Below, one piece after another: positions 1-6,935 of a stretch of DNA of 64,000 bases. Origin of the DNA: Microbacterium marinum (lineage in GTDB: Bacteria; Actinomycetota; Actinomycetes; Actinomycetales; Microbacteriaceae); contig NZ_JACHMD010000001.1 of the NCBI RefSeq assembly GCF_014204835.1, forward strand, positions 124,001 to 188,000, in the 5' to 3' direction. Position 1 is the stretch's first letter, and every line of letters begins with the position of its first letter. Position numbers and translations under genes: made by a program. A model generated the notes under the pieces. It was not told the origin of the DNA and searched no databases. It saw nothing but the letters and a program-made list of their open reading frames with translations.

Positions 1-1
1 C

Positions 2-880
2 GCGCTGTTCATCTACTGGGGGTGGGACACCTGCCTCGCCCTCAATGAGGAGACGAAGGACCCGAAGCGCATTCCCGGCCTCGCGGCCCTGCTGACCTGC
101 GTGCTGCTGCTGGTCACCTACGTCACCGTCACCATCGCCGCCATGATGTACGCCGGCATCGGTGAGGACGGCACGGGCCTGGGCAACGAGGCGAACGCGG
201 ACGACTTCTTCCTCGGCATCCGCGACGGACTGCTCGGCCCGTGGGGCTGGCTGCTGGTCGTGGCGGTGCTGATCTCGGCGGTCTCGTCGACTCAGACGAC
301 GATCCTCCCCACCGCCCGCGGCACGCTGGCGATGGGCGTCTACCGGGCCCTGCCCGCGAAGTTCAAGGACGTGCACCCGCGCTACAAGACGCCGTCGTTC
401 TCGACGCTCGTGATGGGGGTCGTCGCGACCGTCTACTACGTCGTGATGACGTCGCTGAGCGACGCGATCCTGCAGGACACGATCCTCTCGCTGGGCCTCG
501 CGATCGCGTTCTACTACGCCATCACCGGGTACGCGTGCGTCTGGTACTTCCGCCACGATCTGTTCCGTTCGGGCCGCGACTTCGTCTACAAGGGACTCCT
601 CCCGCTGCTCGGCGCGCTCATGCTCACCTACGCCTTCGTCCAGTCCGCGATCGACATGCTCGACCCCGATTACGGATACTCCGGCACGCTGCTCGGCGTC
701 GGTTCGACGTTCGTCGTCGGGATCGGCGCGCTCGGCATCGGCGTCGTGCTGATGGTGATTTGGTTCACCTTCCCCCGAGCGAAGCGGTTCTTCCGCGGCG
801 AGAGCCTCAACCGCGAGACCCCCGTGCTCGTGCCCGACGACTCCAGCTCCGTTCCCCGTTCCATCGACGGCGGCATCTGA
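2..880 (+). CDS. APC-family amino acid permease, C-terminal part
   Basis: This is the end of an amino acid/polyamine/organocation (APC) transporter; its N-terminus lies before the window. The frame is open from base 2 and gives 292 residues. The first residues (FIYWGWDTCLALNEET) fit the conserved mid-protein segment of APC permeases. Several hydrophobic segments follow, ending in a short hydrophilic cytoplasmic tail. It would act as a secondary transporter in the plasma membrane. The next gene starts 21 bases downstream on the same strand and encodes a saccharopine-dehydrogenase-family enzyme, so an amino acid or polyamine substrate is plausible, but substrate cannot be read from the sequence. 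Confidence 0.85.
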   Translation, partial: ALFIYWGWDTCLALNEETKDPKRIPGLAALLTCVLLLVTYVTVTIAAMMYAGIGEDGTGLGNEANADDFFLGIRDGLLGPWGWLLVVAVLISAVSSTQTTILPTARGTLAMGVYRALPAKFKDVHPRYKTPSFSTLVMGVVATVYYVVMTSLSDAILQDTILSLGLAIAFYYAITGYACVWYFRHDLFRSGRDFVYKGLLPLLGALMLTYAFVQSAIDMLDPDYGYSGTLLGVGSTFVVGIGALGIGVVLMVIWFTFPRAKRFFRGESLNRETPVLVPDDSSSVPRSIDGGI

Positions 881-901
881 CCGCCGGAAGGACCACATCC
901 C

Positions 902-2140
902 ATGCGCATCCTCATCATCGGAGCGGGCGGTGTCGGCAGCGCCGCCGCCCGCATCCTCCGCCGACGCGACTTCTTCGACGCCGTCGTCATCGCCGACTAC
1001 GACCCGGCCCGGCCGCAGGCGCTCGTGGACGAGCTGCGCGACGAGCGATTCAGCGCCGCGCAGGTCGACGCGTCCAACGCCGGGTCGGTCGCCGCCCTCA
1101 TCCGCGAGCACGGGGCGACGCACGTGCTGAACGCGGTCGATCCCCGCTTCGTCATGCCGATCTTCGACGGCGCGTTCGCCGCCGAGGCGACGTACCTCGA
1201 CATGGCGATGAGCCTGTCGCAGCGGCATCCCGATCGCCCCTATGAAGAGGTGGGTGTGAAGCTGGGCGACGAACAGTTCGCGAAAGAGGGCGAATGGAAG
1301 GATGCCGGTCGGCTGGCGCTCGTCGGCATCGGCGTCGAGCCGGGCCTGTCCGACGTCTTCGCGCGCTATGCGGAGGACGAGCTGTTCGACGAGATCGACG
1401 AGCTGGGCGTGCGCGACGGGGCGAACCTCGTCGTCGAGGGATACGACTTCGCGCCGTCGTTCTCGATCTGGACGACGATCGAGGAGTGCCTGAACCCGCC
1501 GGTCGTGTTCGAGCGCGACAAGGGCTGGTTCGTCACCGAGCCGTTCAGTGAGCCCGAGGTGTTCGACTTCCCTGAGGGGATCGGACCGGTCGAGTGCGTC
1601 AACGTCGAGCACGAGGAGGTGCTCCTCATGCCGCGCTGGACGAAGGCCAAGCGGGTCACTTTCAAGTACGGCCTCGGTGACGAGTTCATCGAGGTGCTGA
1701 AGGTCCTGAACAAGCTCGGTCTCGACAAGACCGAGCCGCTCACCGTGAAGGGGGTCGAGGTCTCACCGCGCGACGTCGTCGCCGCGGCCCTGCCCGACCC
1801 CGCCACCCTCGGCGACAAGATGACCGGCAAGACGTGCGCGGGCGTCTGGGTGACAGGCACCGGCAAGGACGGGCAGCCGCGTTCGACCTACCTGTACCAC
1901 GTGGCCGACAACGAGCAGACGATGCGCGAGGACAACTCGCAGGCTGTCGTCTGGCAGACCGCGATCAACCCGGTCATCGCGCTCGAGCTCCTCGCCCGCG
2001 GCACCTGGTCGGGCGCCGGCGTGCTCGGTCCGGAGGCGTTCGACGCGAAGCCGTTCCTCGACCTGCTCGCCGCTGCGCAGCCCGAGGGCTACGGCTCCCC
2101 GTGGGGCATGCGCGAGCAGCCGTTGCCGCAGCAGGGCTGA
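902..2140 (+). CDS. saccharopine dehydrogenase family NAD(P)-binding oxidoreductase
   Basis: This is a 412-residue protein that begins with a Rossmann fold: MRILIIGAGGVGS puts the GxGGxG dinucleotide-binding loop at residues 7-12. The length and the C-terminal catalytic-like region fit the saccharopine dehydrogenase / carboxynorspermidine dehydrogenase superfamily. The start is supported by GAAGGA about ten bases upstream. It follows the APC permease by 21 bases, so the two are probably co-transcribed. No decarboxylase or second lysine-pathway gene is adjacent, so the actual substrate (lysine, polyamine or other amino acid) is unknown. A strong palindrome follows the stop codon. Confidence 0.85.
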   Translation: MRILIIGAGGVGSAAARILRRRDFFDAVVIADYDPARPQALVDELRDERFSAAQVDASNAGSVAALIREHGATHVLNAVDPRFVMPIFDGAFAAEATYLDMAMSLSQRHPDRPYEEVGVKLGDEQFAKEGEWKDAGRLALVGIGVEPGLSDVFARYAEDELFDEIDELGVRDGANLVVEGYDFAPSFSIWTTIEECLNPPVVFERDKGWFVTEPFSEPEVFDFPEGIGPVECVNVEHEEVLLMPRWTKAKRVTFKYGLGDEFIEVLKVLNKLGLDKTEPLTVKGVEVSPRDVVAAALPDPATLGDKMTGKTCAGVWVTGTGKDGQPRSTYLYHVADNEQTMREDNSQAVVWQTAINPVIALELLARGTWSGAGVLGPEAFDAKPFLDLLAAAQPEGYGSPWGMREQPLPQQG

Positions 2141-2147
2141 TTCGCGC

Positions 2148-2205
2148 CGAAACGCAACCTGCCGGTCGAAACACGCGTGCGTGTCGACCGGCAGGTTGCG
2201 TTTCG
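2148..2205. repeat. perfect 22-bp-arm palindrome after the saccharopine dehydrogenase gene
   Basis: Two perfectly complementary 22-base arms (2148-2169 and 2184-2205) enclose a 14-base loop. The outer ends are CGAAACGCAACC and GGTTGCGTTTCG. It lies between two convergent genes, so it can act as a bidirectional transcription terminator, but there is no T-run and the arms are far longer than termination needs. Confidence 0.8.
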
Positions 2206-2280
2206 GGGGCGATCCCGGGCGGGGTGGATGCCGGGCGGGGTGGATCCCGCGCGGCATCCACCCGCGTCATCAGCGCGTGA

Positions 2281-3444
2281 TCAGCGCTTGCCGGCGATCT
2301 GGCGCGACACGATGTCGCGCATGATCTCGTTCGTGCCGCCGTAGATGCGGTGCACGCGGGCGTCGAGGAAGGCGCGCGCGATCGGGTACTCCATGATGTA
2401 GCCGTAGCCGCCGTGGAGCTGGACGCAGGTGTCGAGCACCTCGCCCTCGCGCTCGGTCGTCCAGAACTTGACCTTGGCGGCCTCCTCAGCCGACAGCTGG
2501 CCCTCGTTGTACAGCGTGATCGCGCGATCGACGTAGGCCCAGAGCACATCGACGGTCGTCACGAGATCGGCGATCGCGAAGCGGGTGTTCTGGAAGTCGA
2601 TGACGCGCTGACCGAACGCCTCGCGGTCCTTCGTGTAGGCGATCGTCCACTCGACGCCGGCCTGCGCGGCAGCAGCCGCGGCGACGCCGATCGACAGCCG
2701 CTCGAGCGGGAGGTTCATCATCAGCTGGATGAAGCCCTTGCCCTCCTCGCCGCCGATGAGATTCTCCTCGGGCACGAACACGTCGGTGAAGCTCAGTTCA
2801 GCCGTGTCGTGGCCATGGAAGCCCATCTTGTGCAGCTTCTTGCCGTGGTCGAACCCGGCCATGCCGCTTTCGAGCAGCAGCAGCGAGAACGCGTCGGGGC
2901 GGTTGCCCTCGCCCGTCTTCACGAACACGACGAAGATGTCCGCCGTCGCACCCGAGGAGATGAACGTCTTCGCGCCGTTGACGACGTAGCCGCCGTCGGC
3001 CTTCTTCGCCGTCGTCTTGATGCCACGGAGGTCCGAACCGGCCCCGGGCTCGGTCATCGCCAGCGCACCGAGGACCTCACCGGTGGCCATGCGGGGCAGC
3101 CACTTCTGCTTCTGGGCATCGGTGCCCATGTGCACGAGGTAGGGCACCGCGAGGTCGTCCTGGATGCCGAAGGCGCCGGCCAGTGACCCGGCACCCGCTC
3201 GGATGACCTCCTCGTTGACGACCGTCCGGAATCGGTAGTCCTGCAGCATGCCGGCGCCGCCGAACTCCTCGGGGACCGTCAGGCCGATGATCCCGGCTTC
3301 ACCGGCGGCGAGCATCGTGTCGCGGTCGACCTCGCCCGCGGCATCCCACTGCTCGCGCTTCTCGTTCGTGACGTAGCGCTTGAGGAATTCCTTGACCACG
3401 TCGCGGAACGCTTCGTGGTCCTCGTCGTAGATGGCGCGCTCCAT
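2281..3444 (-). CDS. acyl-CoA dehydrogenase
   Basis: This 387-residue FAD flavoprotein would introduce the alpha,beta double bond into an acyl-CoA, feeding electrons to ETF. Family motifs are visible: the flavin/substrate segment AMTEPGAGSDL in the middle domain and the C-terminal IYGGTNEIM motif. At the position of the MCAD-type catalytic glutamate (YEGT) the protein has glycine (YGGT), as in long-chain and isovaleryl-CoA dehydrogenases, where the base sits on an earlier helix; a glutamate in GVEWTIAYT is a plausible equivalent. The start at 3444 follows a purine-rich AAAGGGG. It is monocistronic here, so chain-length specificity is not predictable. Confidence 0.92.
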   Translation of the reverse strand: MERAIYDEDHEAFRDVVKEFLKRYVTNEKREQWDAAGEVDRDTMLAAGEAGIIGLTVPEEFGGAGMLQDYRFRTVVNEEVIRAGAGSLAGAFGIQDDLAVPYLVHMGTDAQKQKWLPRMATGEVLGALAMTEPGAGSDLRGIKTTAKKADGGYVVNGAKTFISSGATADIFVVFVKTGEGNRPDAFSLLLLESGMAGFDHGKKLHKMGFHGHDTAELSFTDVFVPEENLIGGEEGKGFIQLMMNLPLERLSIGVAAAAAAQAGVEWTIAYTKDREAFGQRVIDFQNTRFAIADLVTTVDVLWAYVDRAITLYNEGQLSAEEAAKVKFWTTEREGEVLDTCVQLHGGYGYIMEYPIARAFLDARVHRIYGGTNEIMRDIVSRQIAGKR

Positions 3445-3603
3445 GCGACACCCCTTTCATGTCGGCGCGACGCTGCGCTCGTGGGCTGCGTCGCCGGTTC
3501 CACTGTACGCGCGTCGTGGGATCGGATGCCAGGCCCGATGCGACTGAGTGCCGCGTTTCGGGCGGGCGGGTCGACCAGGTCGGGTCGAGGTTGCGGTCGC
3601 GGC

Positions 3604-4599
3604 TCAGCCGTAGTCGGGCGCGGCCGGCAGGCCGAAGAACTCCTCGAGCGTCGTGTACCCGCCCTCGGCGTACGCGGCAGCGAGGTCGCGGCCGACGAAT
3701 CGCAGATGCCAGGGTTCCGCCGAGTACCCGGTGGTCGCCGTGTGCCCGTCCTCGTAGCGGACGACGAACCCGTAACGCCAGGCGTTCTCGGCGATCCAGT
3801 CCGACTGCGGCGTGCCACCGAAGCCGTCGTGGTCGCCGCACCCAGCGCTGTCGCACGCGACGACGTCGACGGCGAGCCCGGTCTGGTGCTCGCTGTGCCC
3901 GGGGCGGGCGCTGCGCAGGTCGGCGGCATCCTGCCCGCGCATCGATACGTACCGCCGGTAGGTGTCGACCTTGAAGTCGTACGGGCGGAAGCCGCTGCTC
4001 ACCGCGATCGTCCCCGCACCGGCATCGGAGACCGCCGCGGAGAGTTCGTCGAGGGCGGATGCCACGGGCTCGAGGAGCCAGCCGCCCGCCACGATCCGCG
4101 TGTCCTGCGGGCGAGCCTGCGGGGTGGGCCAGTACTCGAGCGGATCGAGTGCGTTCCGCTTGTTCACGACGACCCACAGCCGGCCCGCGTCGTGCAGATC
4201 GATGCAGGGCGCGGCATCCGTCGCCACCGCGTCACGGAAGGCCTCACCGCCTCCGAAAGCGGCGATCACGTCGGCATCCGTTCCGGTCTGCAGCGCCGCC
4301 GCGACCTCGGGCCGGTCACACACGGCGGTGGGCGGCGCCGGTGACTCCGCAGGACTCGGCGCGTCGGCCGCGGGGGCCGGGGCGTCGGCCGCGATCAGCG
4401 GCGCGTCCTCCGCGACGGCGGGCGCATCCGGTGCCAGCGCACGGGGGATGACGACGGCCGCAGTGATGACCATCCCGGCCGTCAGCACGAGGATGACGAG
4501 GGCGCGACGCCGTCGTCGTGCCCGAAGGATCGCGCGCCGGCGCGCGCAACTCCGGGGCTGCGACACCCCTCCATTGTCGCCGAGGCGCGGCGACCGCAT
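3604..4599 (-). CDS. D-alanyl-D-alanine carboxypeptidase family protein (VanY/M15B type)
   Basis: A membrane-anchored zinc peptidase of the VanY (M15B) family, expected to trim D-Ala from peptidoglycan stem peptides outside the membrane. The order is: a short Arg-rich cytoplasmic segment, one transmembrane helix (about residues 33-52), an Ala/Pro/Asp-rich linker (about 55-92), then the catalytic domain. Zinc motifs are intact: SEHQTGLAVDV (SxHxxGxAxD) and EPWHLRF (ExxWH). The start is uncertain: I chose ATG 4599, but a GTG at 4566 sits directly after GGAGGG and would still keep the membrane helix. The open frame extends further up to 4815, but that part overlaps the divergent radical SAM gene antisense and is unlikely to be translated. 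Confidence 0.85.
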   Translation of the reverse strand: MRSPRLGDNGGVSQPRSCARRRAILRARRRRRALVILVLTAGMVITAAVVIPRALAPDAPAVAEDAPLIAADAPAPAADAPSPAESPAPPTAVCDRPEVAAALQTGTDADVIAAFGGGEAFRDAVATDAAPCIDLHDAGRLWVVVNKRNALDPLEYWPTPQARPQDTRIVAGGWLLEPVASALDELSAAVSDAGAGTIAVSSGFRPYDFKVDTYRRYVSMRGQDAADLRSARPGHSEHQTGLAVDVVACDSAGCGDHDGFGGTPQSDWIAENAWRYGFVVRYEDGHTATTGYSAEPWHLRFVGRDLAAAYAEGGYTTLEEFFGLPAAPDYG

Positions 4600-4634
4600 C
4601 GGGCGCGACACGTTCGATTTCGTGATTTCTATTA

Positions 4635-4669
4635 TTGACACACCTTCGATACTCTGTTCGAATTTGATT
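4635..4669 (+). promoter_or_regulatory. promoter of the radical SAM gene with an SOS-box-like motif
   Basis: TTGACA at 4635-4640 is a perfect -35 box. A 17-base spacer leads to TCGAAT at 4658-4663 as the -10. Six bases later comes GTG 4670, so transcription would begin on the start codon. The 16-mer 4646-4661 (TCGATACTCTGTTCGA) matches the actinobacterial LexA operator TCGAAC-N4-GTTCGA except at two left-arm positions, and it overlaps the -10. The region is strikingly AT-rich for this genome and also lies upstream of the divergent VanY-like gene. Confidence 0.6.
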
Positions 4670-6769
4670 GTGCGGTGTAACGGGCAGAGCATCACGACGG
4701 TCGACGATGCAGCCCTGCCCGGCCTGGAGTCGCTGGGTGGCCTCGTACGCTCCGTCACCACCCCCGAGTTCGCCGGGATGACGTTCCACGAAGTGGTCGC
4801 GAAGTCGGCGCTCAATCACGTGCCGCACACCTCGGCGATGCCGTTCTCCTGGACCGTCAACCCCTATCGCGGCTGCTCGCATGCATGCACGTATTGCCTT
4901 GATCCCGAAACGCTCGTCATGACCGAAAACGGCCGACACCGGCGACTCAAGGATGTTCGAGTCGGTGACGTGCTGGTCGGAACTCGGCAAGACGGGGAGT
5001 ACCGGCGCTACACTCCCTCTACCGTGCGCGCAGTCTGGGCGACGCGCAAACGCGCATACCGCGTGACGCTTGCAGACGGGACGGAAATCATCTCAAGCGG
5101 TGACCATAGGTTCCTCACCAACCGCGGATGGAAGTACGTCACGGGAACCGGCTCCGGCGCGGCGCAACGCCCGCATCTCACGACCGGGAACCGCCTGCAG
5201 GGCTTCGGCACGGGCGCGCCGCACGACGCGAGCGACTTCGCTACTGATCGCGATTTCGAACGCGGCTACCTGAGCGGCATGATCCGCGGCGACGGAATGC
5301 TGCTCCACAAGAGCTACACCGACGCGAAGCGCACACGAGTCGTGCACCGGTTCCGCCTCGCGCTGGCGGATCGCGAAGCGCTCGACCGGTCTCGCACGTT
5401 CCTCCAGAACGCCGGCGTCGAAACGTACGAGCGGGCATTCGCTCCGCAGACCGCCACGCGGCGAGCGATGACAGCGATCCACACCGGTCGGAAGGACCAC
5501 GTCGAACGCATCGAAGCACTCATCAGCGAGCCGAGCGACCCGACGTCCGCATGGCGCGCGGGGTTTCTGTCAGGGATCTTCGACGCTGAAGGCTCGTGCT
5601 CGCGGGGCATCCTGCGCATCGTGAACACCGATACGCGCCTCATCCGCAGCGTGCGCGAGGCACTCGACCACTTCGATGTGCAGTCCGTGACGGAGCCGCC
5701 GCGCCCGAACGGCGTCATCGCTGTTCGGGTGACCGGCGGGCTCCCGTCGCGAGATCGGTTCTTCCGACTCACCACACCTGCGATCACCCGGAAGCTCGCC
5801 ATCATCGGCTCGGCCGTCAAGACGACGTCCGATCTGCGCATCGTGTCGATCGAGGATGTCGGGGAACGGGACCTCATAGACATCTCGACCGACACCGAGG
5901 ACTTCATCGCCGCCGGCGTCATCAGCCACAACTGCTTCGCCCGCAACACGCACACGTACCTCGACCTCGACGCGGGGCGCGACTTCGATTCGCAGATCGT
6001 CGTCAAGGTGAACGTCGCCGAGGTGCTCTCGCGGGAGCTCGCCCGGCCGTCATGGGGTCGCGAGCCGGTCGCACTCGGGACGAACACCGACCCGTACCAA
6101 CGCGCCGAGGGCAGATACCGGCTCATGCCCGGCATCATCGACGCACTCGCCTCGCATGGCACCCCGTTCTCCGTGCTCACCAAAGGCACGCTGCTGCGAC
6201 GAGACCTGCCGTTGCTCACGGACGCCGCGACCTCGGTGCCCGTGCACCTGGCGTTCTCGATCGCGGTGCTCGACGAACCTCTGCGGCAGCTCCTCGAACC
6301 GGGCGCGCCGACGTTCCAGGCACGACTCGACACCGTCCGCGCAGCCACCGATGCCGGGTTCCGCGTGACCGTCTTCCTCATGCCGATCGTGCCGCACCTC
6401 ACCGACTCGCCCGAGGTGCTCGACGACGCGATCAGTCGCATCGCGGCATCCGGTGCGGTCCGCGTCGTGTTCGGCGCGCTGCACTTGCGCCCGGGCGCGA
6501 AAGAGTGGTTCTTCGCGTGGCTCAAGCGCGAGCGACCCGACCTGCTCCCTCGCTATCGCGGGCTCTACCCGGGCGTCTCCTCATACGCGCCGGCCGGCTA
6601 CCGCAAACTGCTCAGCGCGCGGGTGCGGCCGCTGCTGCGGAAGCACCGGGTCGCCGGTCGCGCCGAAGAAGAGGGTCCAGCGCGCCACTCGAGCCTCGGT
6701 CCGGTGCAGACGACCGGGGCGGTGATGAAGACGGCGACGCGCGAACAGGCCGCCGCGATGCTGTTCTGA
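4670..6769 (+). CDS. Rv2578c-family radical SAM protein interrupted by an intein
   Basis: The precursor is 699 residues; removing a 346-residue intein leaves about 353. The N-terminal extein runs to the radical SAM motif CSHACTYC, where residues 69, 73 and 76 form CX3CX2C for a 4Fe-4S cluster that cleaves S-adenosylmethionine. The third cysteine is interrupted by the intein and restored on splicing. The C-terminal extein (FARNTHTYLDL onward) matches the rest of the Rv2578c family. That family's reaction is unknown to me; some members are linked to DNA-damage responses. The GTG start is placed by the leaderless promoter immediately upstream; an open frame extends back to 3962 but only as antisense of the VanY-like gene. 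Without splicing the iron-sulfur site cannot form. Confidence 0.9.
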   Translation: MRCNGQSITTVDDAALPGLESLGGLVRSVTTPEFAGMTFHEVVAKSALNHVPHTSAMPFSWTVNPYRGCSHACTYCLDPETLVMTENGRHRRLKDVRVGDVLVGTRQDGEYRRYTPSTVRAVWATRKRAYRVTLADGTEIISSGDHRFLTNRGWKYVTGTGSGAAQRPHLTTGNRLQGFGTGAPHDASDFATDRDFERGYLSGMIRGDGMLLHKSYTDAKRTRVVHRFRLALADREALDRSRTFLQNAGVETYERAFAPQTATRRAMTAIHTGRKDHVERIEALISEPSDPTSAWRAGFLSGIFDAEGSCSRGILRIVNTDTRLIRSVREALDHFDVQSVTEPPRPNGVIAVRVTGGLPSRDRFFRLTTPAITRKLAIIGSAVKTTSDLRIVSIEDVGERDLIDISTDTEDFIAAGVISHNCFARNTHTYLDLDAGRDFDSQIVVKVNVAEVLSRELARPSWGREPVALGTNTDPYQRAEGRYRLMPGIIDALASHGTPFSVLTKGTLLRRDLPLLTDAATSVPVHLAFSIAVLDEPLRQLLEPGAPTFQARLDTVRAATDAGFRVTVFLMPIVPHLTDSPEVLDDAISRIAASGAVRVVFGALHLRPGAKEWFFAWLKRERPDLLPRYRGLYPGVSSYAPAGYRKLLSARVRPLLRKHRVAGRAEEEGPARHSSLGPVQTTGAVMKTATREQAAAMLF
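4895..5932 (+). mobile_element. intein with LAGLIDADG homing endonuclease domain
   Basis: This is a 346-residue in-frame protein intron. It begins with Cys1 in CLDPETLVM (block A), has a block-B-like SGDHRFLT with its histidine near intein residue 71, and ends DFIAAGVISHN followed by Cys+1 (blocks F and G, with the essential His-Asn). Two endonuclease motifs, LSGMIRGDG (about 126-134) and FLSGIFDAEG (about 224-233), show a two-motif LAGLIDADG enzyme that looks intact, each keeping an acidic residue. The insertion point is exactly before the third cysteine of the CX3CX2C motif, a conserved catalytic site, as is typical for inteins. Confidence 0.95.
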
Positions 6770-6853
6770 GGGTCAGGCGGTGATGCGCGAATGGCCGCGT
6801 CAACCGCCGGCGGCGCCGCGCAGCGCGGCATCCGCGCCTGACAGCGCCCCTCG

Positions 6854-6900
6854 TGCCGAAAGCGCCCCCTCCGACTCGTGCAGAGGGGGCGCTTTCGGCA
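6854..6900. terminator. hairpin between convergent radical SAM and helicase genes
   Basis: Perfect 18-base arms (6854-6871 and 6883-6900) starting TGCCGAAAGCGCC surround an 11-base loop. It sits between convergent genes ending at 6769 and 6936. There is no T-run. A bidirectional terminator is the simplest reading; a dispersed palindromic repeat is the alternative. Confidence 0.6.
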
Positions 6901-6935
6901 ACAGAGGGCGCTCTCGGCGCCGGTCACCGGTGGGG

